Positions 1 through 6,856 of a stretch of DNA of 14,028 nt are shown here, in pieces. The notes below the pieces were generated by a model. That model did not search any database and had not been told where the DNA came from. It worked only from the letters and a program-made list of their open reading frames with translations. Location of the stretch: NCBI GenBank assembly GCA_028712575.1, contig JAQTPU010000013.1, positions 1-14,028 on the forward strand, written 5' to 3'. The translations under genes were made by a program, and so were the position numbers. Within the stretch, counting starts at the first letter, position 1; every line of letters begins with the position of its first letter. Origin of the DNA: Candidatus Iainarchaeum sp. (GTDB lineage Archaea; Iainarchaeota; Iainarchaeia; Iainarchaeales; GCA-2688035).

Positions 1-89
1 TTGACTTTATTACAACAAAAGCACAGGCAAAAGAAGCAATAAAAGACGCAGAACTGTTGCTGGACCAAATAGGAAAAATGATTAGATAA
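1..89 (+). CDS. C-terminal end of a protein, possibly HEPN-domain family (partial)
   Basis: Reading from base 3, an open frame runs to TAA at 87-89 and gives the last 28 residues of a protein that starts outside the window. The visible tail begins DFITTKAQAKEAIKDAELLL and ends in KMIR, forming one amphipathic helix. Many archaeal HEPN proteins, the toxin-like partners of minimal nucleotidyltransferases, end in a similar acidic/basic helix after a short 'FIT/S' turn. That resemblance is the only ground for the suggestion; no catalytic motif is in view. The frame has no stop over its visible length, and the stop is followed by non-coding-looking T-rich sequence, which supports a genuine gene end. 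The family assignment is weak. Confidence 0.45.
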   Translation, partial: DFITTKAQAKEAIKDAELLLDQIGKMIR

Positions 90-142
90 CACAGAGCGGT
101 TTATTTTTTTATTCTTTCTTGCAGGTGTTTTGCGGGGGAAAG

Positions 143-166
143 CTGCCCTTGGGCGGTTCTTTTTTC
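143..166 (+). terminator. hairpin plus U-tract, terminator-like
   Basis: A G/C-rich stem (143-148 with 151-156, one G-T wobble, very tight CTTG loop) is followed directly by TTCTTTTTTC. A looser T-rich run lies at 101-120. Together they could end the transcript of the gene that stops at 89. The same segment also resembles the spacer of the two-hairpin element near the tRNA gene. The rest of the 90-261 gap shows a small GCGG/CCGC hairpin at 170-181, a T9 run near 201-209 and nothing else I can name. Confidence 0.35.
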
Positions 167-221
167 AAGGCGGGTTTCCGCGTTTGCAGGGAAAATTGCC
201 TTTTTTTTTCAAAAAATTCTC

Positions 222-229
222 TTTTAAAT
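222..229 (+). promoter_or_regulatory. candidate archaeal TATA box (box A)
   Basis: TTTTAAAT lies about 26 nt before position 252 and about 35 nt before the proposed TTG start at 262. Spacing and composition fit an archaeal box A for the zinc-finger gene pair. If transcription begins near 252, the leader would be only about 10 nt and would carry just the GGGGTGG ribosome-binding site. No preceding BRE purine stretch is obvious. Confidence 0.35.
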
Positions 230-261
230 TTATTGCTTGATTATGCTATTGGGGTGGAATT

Positions 262-462
262 TTGCCGATAGTAACCAATAAAGCATATTATGACAAGTAC
301 AGCATGAGGAAAAGCAGGGTCTGCATGAACTGTGAAAAAGAAGTTGATGATAATGGTTCAGTCGCGTATCTGCGCGGATTTTGTTCCGACGAGTGCTACC
401 AGAAGTTTTTGGCCAAAACAAAGGGCGGAACAAAAAAAACAAAGGGCCTGAATTATATCTAG
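262..462 (+). CDS. small zinc-finger protein, FCS/TRASH-like (66 aa)
   Basis: This short basic protein has four cysteines in the order C21-x2-C24, then C41-x3-C45. The second pair sits in RGFCSDECYQKFL. The FCS and TRASH zinc-finger families carry this kind of 'FCS..C' knuckle, so a single treble-clef-like zinc site is the likely fold. Its role (nucleic-acid binding, metal sensing or ribosome association) cannot be told from sequence. The start is TTG at 262, chosen because GGGGTGG at 251-257 lies 4 nt upstream. The only in-frame ATG (304) has no such site, but it would still keep all four cysteines. The C-terminus is lysine-rich (TKGGTKKTKG). The gene stops 9 nt before the next small gene, which also carries a zinc-type motif, so the two are probably cotranscribed. 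Confidence 0.72.
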   Translation: MPIVTNKAYYDKYSMRKSRVCMNCEKEVDDNGSVAYLRGFCSDECYQKFLAKTKGGTKKTKGLNYI

Positions 463-471
463 GGGATTCTT

Positions 472-621
472 ATGAAGCGCTTTTGCCCAAAATGTTATGG
501 AAAAAAATTTGTAACAGTGGAGCTTCAGGAAGGCGAAGCCGGAACCTGGCTCTGCCCGAGGGACAAGGCCCATATTTTTATAATTGATAAGGACGGGTAT
601 CCCCGCCTGAAAAAGGACTAA
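472..621 (+). CDS. tiny zinc-ribbon-like protein (49 aa)
   Basis: The frame from ATG 472 to TAA 619-621 encodes 49 residues. Near the N-terminus it has CPKC (C5, C8), and 20 residues after C8 it has LCPRDKAH (C28, H34). This is a C-x2-C plus C/H arrangement compatible with one zinc site, as in rubredoxin-like or zinc-ribbon minis. A GGGG run at 464-467 lies 4 nt before the ATG, immediately after the stop of the previous gene, which supports translational coupling. The 3' end overlaps the end of the convergent purM gene by 4 bp (618-621). I do not recognise the family. The case for coding rests on the ribosome-binding site, tight packing, the metal-binding pattern and a sensible residue composition. 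Confidence 0.65.
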   Translation: MKRFCPKCYGKKFVTVELQEGEAGTWLCPRDKAHIFIIDKDGYPRLKKD

Positions 622-1697
622 TCCAAAAAAACAATTTTTTTTGGTTTTATTTCCACTTTTTTTTCGCCTTTTTTTATCCTGCCCAGTTCCCAGGCCCTTA
701 AGCGGAATTTTTTGCACTGCTTAAAAATTTCTTCCGAGCTCTCTTTTGGGGCAATTGCAGCATAACCCAGGCCCATGTTCCAGGTGTAATAAGCCTCAAA
801 ATCGGGAATTTTTGCTTTTTCCTGCAAAAAGGAAAACAATTCCCCTTTTTCAGGCACAAAATCAATTTCATAAGAAAAAGGAAGTTTTGCGCGCATAATT
901 TTTTTCCAGCCATGGCCTGTAATCGGGGAAAAATAATGGATTTCTGTTTTTTTCAGCAATCCTGCAACCAGCCCGGAGTACAGCCTTGTCGGCTTGAGAA
1001 GCTCTTCGCCGAAAATCTTTCCGGAAGGCAGTTCAGTGAAAAACCCTTCAGGAAACCCTTCCGCTATTTTTCTTGCAAGGGAAACCCCGTTGCTGTGAAT
1101 TCCGGAGCTTTCAAAGCCGAAAATTACATCCCCTTCCTTAAGCCTCTGGCCGACTGTAAGGTTTTCTTTCGGCCTTATTGCCCCGACTGCAGCGCCAGCA
1201 AGGTCGAGTGTTTCAGGGTAAACAATTCCCTGCAAGGTCGGAGTTTCGCCGCAGGGAATTGCGATTCCAAGCTCTTCGGCGGCTTTTTTATAGCCTTCAA
1301 GCAGTGCGCGCGTTTTTTCTTCAGTAAACCAATCCGAAGAACCGCTGCTGATAATGTCGCCGTAAACAAATGGCTCTGCCCCGATGCTGCTCAAATCATT
1401 TGTTGACATTGCAACAGTGTCAATTCCGATGTTTTCAAAGTATTTTGCATTGCCTGTTTTTTTGTACATTTCTTCCGCAATAATGTTTTTTGTTCCCAAT
1501 CCCTCAACATTGAAGGCAATGTAAAACTCCCCTCCAAAATCAATTGCAATTGCGCTTTCACCAAGAGTTTCCTTCAGAATCCTGAAGCCGAGTTTTTCCG
1601 GCCTGCCGAGTGAAGAAGAAAATTTTTCCAGCGCGATTTTTTTAAAAGGGTCTAACTTTGAATAATCAACAATTTTATGGTATTCCAAAAAAAACAC
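618..1697 (-). CDS. purM: phosphoribosylformylglycinamidine cyclo-ligase (AIR synthase, PurM), atypical N-terminus
   Basis: This enzyme closes the imidazole ring of purines, converting FGAM plus ATP to AIR in the cytoplasm. The PurM landmarks are present in order: GLGTK 66-70, ND 100-101, CGETP 149-153, SSGIHSNG 197-204, KPTRLY 235-240, ITGHGWKKIMR 259-269 and TWNMGLGY 305-312. At 359 residues the length is close to the usual ~345. The N-terminal AGVDID-type segment of ordinary PurM is not recognisable; KLDPFKKIALEKF stands there instead. The usual GGG of the 'ITGGG' loop reads GHG. This suggests a divergent PurM subtype. The gene abuts the purQ stop (TAG then GTG). GTG 1697 overlaps an AGGTG ribosome-binding sequence, and the in-frame TTG at 1688 lies 6 nt after it, so the true start may be 1688. 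It is the last gene of the purSL-purQ-purM operon. Confidence 0.93.
   Translation of the reverse strand: MFFLEYHKIVDYSKLDPFKKIALEKFSSSLGRPEKLGFRILKETLGESAIAIDFGGEFYIAFNVEGLGTKNIIAEEMYKKTGNAKYFENIGIDTVAMSTNDLSSIGAEPFVYGDIISSGSSDWFTEEKTRALLEGYKKAAEELGIAIPCGETPTLQGIVYPETLDLAGAAVGAIRPKENLTVGQRLKEGDVIFGFESSGIHSNGVSLARKIAEGFPEGFFTELPSGKIFGEELLKPTRLYSGLVAGLLKKTEIHYFSPITGHGWKKIMRAKLPFSYEIDFVPEKGELFSFLQEKAKIPDFEAYYTWNMGLGYAAIAPKESSEEIFKQCKKFRLRAWELGRIKKGEKKVEIKPKKIVFLD
623..650 (+). terminator. A/T hairpin with T-tract, possible terminator
   Basis: A stem pairs 623-631 (CC plus A7) with 636-644 (T7 plus GG) around a four-base loop, followed by TTTTAT. It begins 2 nt after the stop of the small + strand gene and lies inside the last codons of purM on the other strand. 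It could end transcription of the zinc-protein pair. On the - strand the same stem codes for the lysine/isoleucine-rich PurM tail, so base composition alone could explain it. Confidence 0.35.
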
Positions 1698-2501
1698 CTA
1701 TTTGAAATAATTTACTGCATTCCTGAAAATTGTTATTCCGTCGCTTTCTTCAGGCAGGGGAAGGCCTTTTCTTTTCAAAAGCTCTTTCTGCAGCTGCCAG
1801 TCCTGCCTCTGCGTGAAAAAAACATTTCTCTCCGGGTGCGGCATTAGCCCGAATATTCTTCCTGTTTCGTCGCATATTCCCGCAATGTCAAGCATTGCGC
1901 CGTTGGGATTGAAGGGAAACTCGCCTTTTGCGGGTTTTCCGTTTTTTGCATACTTAAAAACAACCATTCCCCTTTCTGAAAGCTGTTTCAGTATTTTTTT
2001 ATCCGCAATGAATTTGCCTTCGCCGTGCGCAACAGGCATTTCAATTCCCCTGATGCCTTTTGTGAATACGCACTTGTTTTTTTCTGAAACCAGCGAGACC
2101 CATCGGCACTCGTAGCGCGCGCTGTTGTTATGCGCAAGCGCGACACTCCTTTCCCCGTATTTTTTTCCAATGCCGGGCAGCAGGCCCAGGTTTGTTATTG
2201 CCTGGAAGCCGTTGCAGATTCCAATTACAAGGTTTTTTTTGTCAATAAATTCCAGAAGCTCCTGCCACAAATTGTTCCTTATCTTGTTTGCCAGTGCATT
2301 TCCGGAGCCTGTGTCATCGCCGTAAGAAAACCCGCCTGGAAAAGCGAGAATCTGCGCCTGTTTCAGGATTTTGGGTTCTGCAATCAAATCATTCACATGC
2401 ACTATTCTCGGGGCAGAGCCGGCTTTTTCAAATGCAAAGGCTGTTTCCTCATCGCAATTAATCCCGTATCCTGTAAGGACAAGCGCAGTCGGTTTGTACA
2501 T
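1698..2501 (-). CDS. purQ: FGAM synthase glutaminase subunit PurQ
   Basis: PurQ is the class I glutamine amidotransferase that supplies ammonia to PurL in the FGAR to FGAM step. Visible features are FPGGFSYGDD 54-63 (oxyanion/glutamine site loop), GICNGFQ 94-100 with nucleophile C96, and PHPERN 221-226 carrying H222 and E224 of the triad. It has 267 residues, longer than the ~225 of the Bacillus-type PurQ. It belongs with the longer form that I recall accompanying fused PurSL proteins in some bacteria. The ATG at 2501 overlaps the purSL stop by one base (TAATG), and GAGGGG lies just upstream, so translation is probably coupled. This matches a subunit that must assemble with the product of the preceding gene. 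Confidence 0.96.
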   Translation of the reverse strand: MYKPTALVLTGYGINCDEETAFAFEKAGSAPRIVHVNDLIAEPKILKQAQILAFPGGFSYGDDTGSGNALANKIRNNLWQELLEFIDKKNLVIGICNGFQAITNLGLLPGIGKKYGERSVALAHNNSARYECRWVSLVSEKNKCVFTKGIRGIEMPVAHGEGKFIADKKILKQLSERGMVVFKYAKNGKPAKGEFPFNPNGAMLDIAGICDETGRIFGLMPHPERNVFFTQRQDWQLQKELLKRKGLPLPEESDGITIFRNAVNYFK

Positions 2502-5500
2502 TAATAACCCCTCAAAGTTTTTCTATAGGCTTCATCTGCATCATCAAGCTTTATTTTTGCAATTTTTTTTCCATTCAGGCCTGTTATTTCAATTGTTTTT
2601 CCGCCAATGCTCCCGATTTCTGCAAAGGCATTGCCCTTCATTGCCTGTTCAAAAGCACTTTTGTTTTTCTCTGCAACAGTGGCAACAAACCTGCTTTGTG
2701 ATTCGGAAAAAAGCAAAAAATCGTTTCTTTCAAGGCCGTTTTGAGGCGCTTTTTTCAAATCAATTTTTGTTCCTAAATTGCCGGCAAGGCAGGTTTTTGC
2801 AACAGCAACCCCAAGCCCGCCCAGGCCGACGGGCTGGCAGGAAGCCACAAGGCCTGCTTCGATTGCATTTGAAAGCGCCCTGTAAAGCAGGATTGCCTTT
2901 TCAGAATCAACTTTTGGAACAGAATTTCCAATTGCATTTTTCATTGCAAAAAATTCCCCTCCGCCCAGCTCGTTTTTGGTCTCTCCAAGAACATAAACAA
3001 GGTCGCCCTGAATTTTCGCATCCATTGAAACGCATTTTTCAATGTCCTCAACCACGCCCATTGAGGAAATCAGCAGTGTGGGAGGAACTGAAATTTTTAC
3101 AGGGCTGTTGTTTTCATCAAAACCCTTGAAATCGTTGAACATGCTGTCTTTTCCTGAAATGAAAGGAGTTTCAAATTTCACTGCAAGGTCAAAGCAGGCC
3201 TGGACTGCCTGTTTTAATTCTCCCAGCCTTTCCGGCTCAAGTGAAGAGCACCAGCAGAAATTATCCAGCAGGACAATTCCGTCAAGTTTTGCCCCTGCTG
3301 CTACAAGGTTTTTTATTGCAGAATCAATTGCGCAGGCAGCCATTTCATAAGAATCAATGTCGCCGTATTTTGGATAAAGCGCCTGTGAAATCGCAACGCC
3401 TTTTCTGCTGTAAAGAGAAGGCCTTGAAACGCTTGTTTCCGCATTAACCCTTCCCTTTCCCTGCAAGGGCTTGAGCACGGAAGTTCCCTGGACTTCGTGG
3501 TCGTACTGTGTTGAAACAAATTCCCTGCTGCAAATATTCAGGCGGGAAAGCATTTCCAAAAGCTGTTTTGAAAGGTTTTTTTCTTCCTTAAAAGAGGGCT
3601 CGGAATGCATTTTTTCAGGCAGTTTGCTGTGCAGGGTTTTTTTCGGCAGGCCGTCGTGCAAAAATTTAAGGTCAATGTCCATTATTGTTTTCCCGTTGTT
3701 TTTTACAATGCATTTTCCCGAATCATTGAATTCGCCTATTACTGTTGCCTCTACTCCGCGCCTTTCCATAAGGCTGACAAATTTTTCCACTTTTTCCTTT
3801 GGAATTGCAAGAGTCATTCTTTCCTGGCTTTCGGAAACCCAGGTTTTCCAGGGCTGCATTCCGGGATATTTTAAAGGGACGCTTTCCAGTTCCAGAGCAC
3901 AGCCGTTGCATTCCTTTGCCATTTCCGCAACGGAACAGCTTAATCCGCCTGCGCCATTGTCAGTAATGCTGTTATACAATTCAAGGCCCCTGGCTTCTTT
4001 TACAAGCGCATCGCTCATTTTTTTCTGTGTAATCGGGTCGCCTATCTGGACAGCTGTTGCAGGGCTTCCGGATGAAAGCGCTTCGGAAGAAAAAGTAGCC
4101 CCATGGATTCCGTCCTGGCCAACGCGGTTTCCAACCATTACAATTGCATCTCCAGGAACAGCTTCTTTCAGTGTCGAGTCCTTTCCATTCAATAATTTTG
4201 GAATCAGGCCGAGTGTCCCGACAAAAACAAGCGGCTTTCCCTTATAACGCGAATCAAAAAACATGAATCCCTGCGGAGTTGGAATGCCCGAACAATTTCC
4301 TCCGACATTTACCCCTTCAATTATGCCGAGCATTATCCTTTCAGGGGGAAGAATCGGGTTCTTTAAATCCCTTGACTTGAAAATTAATTTTGCGTCTTTG
4401 GGGTCTGCAAAACAGAAGCCGTAGACATTCACAATCGGCTTTGCCCCCATTCCAAAACCCATTGCATCCCTGTTCACGCCCACAATTCCTGTTATTGCTC
4501 CGCCAAAAGGGTCTAAAGCGCTCGGGCTGTTGTGTGTTTCAACCTTGTGCGTAACCAAAAAAGTCTCGTCAAAATTTATTCCGCCTGAATTGTCAGTAAA
4601 AACAGAGACACAATTGTCGTTTTTCCCCTTTTTTTCCCTTGCAATTTCAGTTGCCTTTTTTATTTTTTCCTTGAAAAGCCCGTTTTTTATTTCATCAAGC
4701 TCTGCGGAAAAAATAGTGTGCTTGCAGTGCTCGCTCCAGGTCTGGGCAAGGCTTTCAAGCTCTATATCAGACGGCTTTCTTCCAAGCCCTTTGAAATAGT
4801 CCCTTATTATTTTCATTGACTCAAGGTCTAGAGCAAGAGGCCCTCTTCTTTCACTGTTCTTGTCCATTATTCCGGCTTTTCCAATCAGGGCCAGCTCTTC
4901 ATCGCTGACTTCAAGGTCGACAAGGTCTGCTTCAGGGCTTGGGTCAAGCCTGACTTTTGGGATTACAATGCCCATTCCGTTTTCCTTCAAAAACCCTGCC
5001 CTGTCCTTGACATGAATCCTTTGGATAAGCGAATTCGCAAGGCTTTCCCCGATTGCCTTTGCATCTGCACTGGAAATTTTTCCCTTAAGGAAAAGGGCCT
5101 GTGAACTGTAAACAACAGTCCCTTCTGCCTTTTTTCCGAAAACATCCCTTATTGTTTCCGCGGCAGTATTCCCAACATTGTCAGTGACTCCGGGAAGAAA
5201 CCCGATTTCGATTGCAAAATCGAATTCAGGGCAGAAAGGCCTGCCAATAAGAAAACCCTGCATCACTGGATTTGAAAGCAGGGAACCGCATTTTTCAATG
5301 TCTTTTTCATCAAGCAAAGGGCTTTCGAGAGTGTAAACATCAGCAAGCTCTGCGCCTGAAACCAGCTTAAAGCCCGCGGCAATGATTTTTTTCAGTTTTG
5401 TTTCCGCCCTTGCATCGCGGACTTTTGAAAAAACCTCTATGCGGGAATCCAATCCAACACCCAGACAATTTAATTTAAAAGAATCTTTTTTTAAATCCAT
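2501..5500 (-). CDS. purL: FGAM synthase, PurS-PurL fusion (PurSL type)
   Basis: This is the large subunit of phosphoribosylformylglycinamidine synthase, converting FGAR, ATP and glutamine-derived ammonia to FGAM. Residues ~8-170 look like two PurS-type units; the second contains LPGVTDNVGNTAAETIRDVF. The PurL body follows: LAQTWSEHCKH 251-261, HKVETHNSPSALDPFGGA 318-335, SITDNGAGG 511-519, VSESQERM 555-562, ISGKDSM 781-787 and GLGGLGVA 892-899. There is no C-terminal glutaminase domain, and PurQ is encoded next door. The length of 999 residues lies between small PurL (~740) and the fused enzyme of Proteobacteria and eukaryotes (~1300). ATG 5500 has no ribosome-binding site, and TTTAAAAA about 33 nt upstream would place the transcript start only a few bases before it, so the mRNA may be nearly leaderless. 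First gene of the operon. Confidence 0.97.
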   Translation of the reverse strand: MDLKKDSFKLNCLGVGLDSRIEVFSKVRDARAETKLKKIIAAGFKLVSGAELADVYTLESPLLDEKDIEKCGSLLSNPVMQGFLIGRPFCPEFDFAIEIGFLPGVTDNVGNTAAETIRDVFGKKAEGTVVYSSQALFLKGKISSADAKAIGESLANSLIQRIHVKDRAGFLKENGMGIVIPKVRLDPSPEADLVDLEVSDEELALIGKAGIMDKNSERRGPLALDLESMKIIRDYFKGLGRKPSDIELESLAQTWSEHCKHTIFSAELDEIKNGLFKEKIKKATEIAREKKGKNDNCVSVFTDNSGGINFDETFLVTHKVETHNSPSALDPFGGAITGIVGVNRDAMGFGMGAKPIVNVYGFCFADPKDAKLIFKSRDLKNPILPPERIMLGIIEGVNVGGNCSGIPTPQGFMFFDSRYKGKPLVFVGTLGLIPKLLNGKDSTLKEAVPGDAIVMVGNRVGQDGIHGATFSSEALSSGSPATAVQIGDPITQKKMSDALVKEARGLELYNSITDNGAGGLSCSVAEMAKECNGCALELESVPLKYPGMQPWKTWVSESQERMTLAIPKEKVEKFVSLMERRGVEATVIGEFNDSGKCIVKNNGKTIMDIDLKFLHDGLPKKTLHSKLPEKMHSEPSFKEEKNLSKQLLEMLSRLNICSREFVSTQYDHEVQGTSVLKPLQGKGRVNAETSVSRPSLYSRKGVAISQALYPKYGDIDSYEMAACAIDSAIKNLVAAGAKLDGIVLLDNFCWCSSLEPERLGELKQAVQACFDLAVKFETPFISGKDSMFNDFKGFDENNSPVKISVPPTLLISSMGVVEDIEKCVSMDAKIQGDLVYVLGETKNELGGGEFFAMKNAIGNSVPKVDSEKAILLYRALSNAIEAGLVASCQPVGLGGLGVAVAKTCLAGNLGTKIDLKKAPQNGLERNDFLLFSESQSRFVATVAEKNKSAFEQAMKGNAFAEIGSIGGKTIEITGLNGKKIAKIKLDDADEAYRKTLRGY

Positions 5501-5530
5501 GATTGGGCTTTCTTTTTTGAAACCTCTTGT

Positions 5531-5558
5531 TTTTAAATTCCAAAAAACATTATTAATA
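5531..5558. promoter_or_regulatory. divergent promoter region between the purine operon and superoxide dismutase
   Basis: The 79-nt gap holds TTTTAAATT (5531-5539), whose TTTAAA core is its own reverse complement, and TATTAATA (5551-5558). For the dismutase gene, the first box would put a transcript start near 5561, just before the GGGGTG site at 5567-5572. For purSL, the same box would put the start near 5507, only about 7 nt before the ATG. One sequence may therefore serve both directions, though two separate boxes cannot be excluded. Confidence 0.45.
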
Positions 5559-5579
5559 AGGAAAAAGGGGTGTGTTTTT

Positions 5580-6191
5580 ATGCCAAAATTTGGGCTTCCG
5601 GAACTGCCATATGCCTATAATTCGCTTGAGCCGTTTATTGACGAGGCAACAATGCGCCTTCATCACGGCAAGCATCACCAGGCTTATACTGACAAATTCA
5701 ATTCAGCACTGGAAAAATACCCCGGTTTTTATGGCAAAAATCCCGAAGAAATTTTAAAAGGCCTTTCAAAAGTCCCGAAAGAAATCCGCGAAGCAGTCCG
5801 CAATAACGGGGGCGGGTTTGTGAACCATTCTTTTTTCTGGACTATTTTGAAAAAAAATTCCCCTCCTGCAGGCGAAATTGCGTCTGCAATAAACGCAAAA
5901 TTCGGCTCTTTTGACAAGTTCAAAGAAGAATTTTCAAAAGCGGCCATGAACCAGTTCGGAAGCGGATGGGCCTGGCTTGTATTGGACAGGGGGAAGCTTG
6001 AAATTGTTTCAACACAAAACCAGGACACTCCCCTAAGCCTGGGAAAAATTCCTCTTCTCTGCATTGATGTCTGGGAACATGCCTATTATTTGAAATACCA
6101 GAACAAGCGCGCAGATTATGTTTCGGCCTTTTTCAATGTAATCAATTGGGAAGAGGTTGGCTCGAACTTTTTAAAGGCAAAAAAGAAATAA
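5580..6191 (+). CDS. sod: superoxide dismutase, Fe/Mn family (Mn-type residues)
   Basis: This cytosolic enzyme disproportionates superoxide to hydrogen peroxide and oxygen. The 203 residues match the usual ~200. Metal ligands are H28 (LHHGKHH), H83 (NHSFFW), D163 and H167 (DVWEHAYY); Y36 is the gateway tyrosine. The second-sphere glutamine comes from the C-terminal half (TQNQD, Q148), and glycines occupy the N-terminal position (NNGGG), which is the manganese-type arrangement rather than the iron type. Identity of the bound metal is still an inference. The start is ATG 5580, 7 nt after GGGGTG at 5567-5572. The frame is open further upstream into the purSL gene, but the family N-terminus (FGLPELPYAYNSLEP) begins here. 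It diverges from the purine operon and is probably monocistronic. Confidence 0.97.
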   Translation: MPKFGLPELPYAYNSLEPFIDEATMRLHHGKHHQAYTDKFNSALEKYPGFYGKNPEEILKGLSKVPKEIREAVRNNGGGFVNHSFFWTILKKNSPPAGEIASAINAKFGSFDKFKEEFSKAAMNQFGSGWAWLVLDRGKLEIVSTQNQDTPLSLGKIPLLCIDVWEHAYYLKYQNKRADYVSAFFNVINWEEVGSNFLKAKKK

Positions 6192-6233
6192 GAGCCAAAA
6201 ACCCAATTTCCCTTTGGAAGGCAGATGCAAATG

Positions 6234-6241
6234 TTTTTTAT
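6234..6241 (+). promoter_or_regulatory. candidate TATA box
   Basis: TTTTTTAT is centred about 33 nt before the ATG at 6271. A transcript start 25-27 nt downstream would leave a leader of about 7 nt. That fits the lack of a ribosome-binding site before that ATG. Confidence 0.3.
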
Positions 6242-6270
6242 TCTGGTCCAGGCATATTCTTCTTGATTGC

Positions 6271-6840
6271 ATGGCAAACACTTTGAGAAACGCAAAAGCA
6301 AGGCTTTTAATCGGGCTAAGGAAAAAAAGCAGGCGGGGCTGGCTTATTAACAGGGTAAAGCGGATTAAATTAAAAAAAAGCAGGGAATTTGTTGTTTTCG
6401 GCTCGGAATTGGCAAGATCGGAGAAGGACAGGGAAGTAAACCAATGGATTAGCGAGATAATTGCAGGAAGAAGGCAGTTTAAAACAAAATTAGGCGCAAG
6501 TTTTCCTGTCTTATGGTGCGGTTTAATTGCTCCGGATGCAGCCCGGCACTTTTTGAACATACGGGAGCTCCCTGACATGATTGCAGCAGCAGGCTATGCG
6601 CTTGTTCCCACTGCCTGGGGCTTGTTTTTATATTACGGAAGGCGCAGTGCTGCCCTGAAGAAAAAAGCCGCAATAAAAGGGTTATCCAGATGGATTGCCA
6701 CAACAAACAGCCATCCATTGATAATGGAAGCGCGCAACAAAAAACCGCCTTATAATTCCTGGTTTGTCACAAGGAACGGCCAGATTGTTTTTTCAGACAA
6801 AAACACCAGCTGGCTCCGCAGGGCAATTCCGCGCGAATAA
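6271..6840 (+). CDS. unrecognised basic protein with two hydrophobic segments (189 aa)
   Basis: I do not recognise the family. Residues 1-40 are strongly basic (for example RLLIGLRKKSRRGW and RIKLKKSR). Two hydrophobic stretches at about 75-90 and 103-122 could be membrane helices joined by a short loop containing DAARHF. The C-terminal third (NSWFVTRNGQIVFSDKNTSW) looks like a small soluble beta-rich part. The start is the ATG at 6271, since a box-A-like sequence sits ~33 nt upstream. A longer reading from TTG 6214 is possible but begins inside the would-be promoter. The gene follows the dismutase by 79 nt and has its own promoter-like and terminator-like sequences. A role in binding the inner membrane face or nucleic acid would be a guess. 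Confidence 0.6.
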   Translation: MANTLRNAKARLLIGLRKKSRRGWLINRVKRIKLKKSREFVVFGSELARSEKDREVNQWISEIIAGRRQFKTKLGASFPVLWCGLIAPDAARHFLNIRELPDMIAAAGYALVPTAWGLFLYYGRRSAALKKKAAIKGLSRWIATTNSHPLIMEARNKKPPYNSWFVTRNGQIVFSDKNTSWLRRAIPRE

Positions 6841-6854
6841 AAGCTTTTTTTTTT
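6839..6854 (+). terminator. T10 tract after the 189-aa gene
   Basis: AAAAGCTTTT begins at the stop codon and runs into ten consecutive T residues (6845-6854). Oligo-T tracts suffice for termination by archaeal RNA polymerase. It also separates this gene from the convergent 1146-residue gene that ends at 6857. Confidence 0.5.
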
Positions 6855-6856
6855 CA

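Noticed and set aside
912..1406. 164-aa + strand open frame
   Set aside because: Lies wholly antisense to purM, whose motifs are clear; cysteine and phenylalanine richness is a by-product of the opposite strand.
2371..4247. Long + strand open frames (252 and 258 aa) opposite purSL
   Set aside because: They mirror the strongly supported purSL/purQ frames, read as low-complexity Phe/Ser/Gln/Arg text and have no recognisable motif or ribosome-binding site.
6171..6578. 135-aa - strand open frame opposite the basic membrane protein
   Set aside because: Leucine/phenylalanine-rich shadow that overlaps the dismutase end; the + strand frame is longer and has promoter- and terminator-like flanks.
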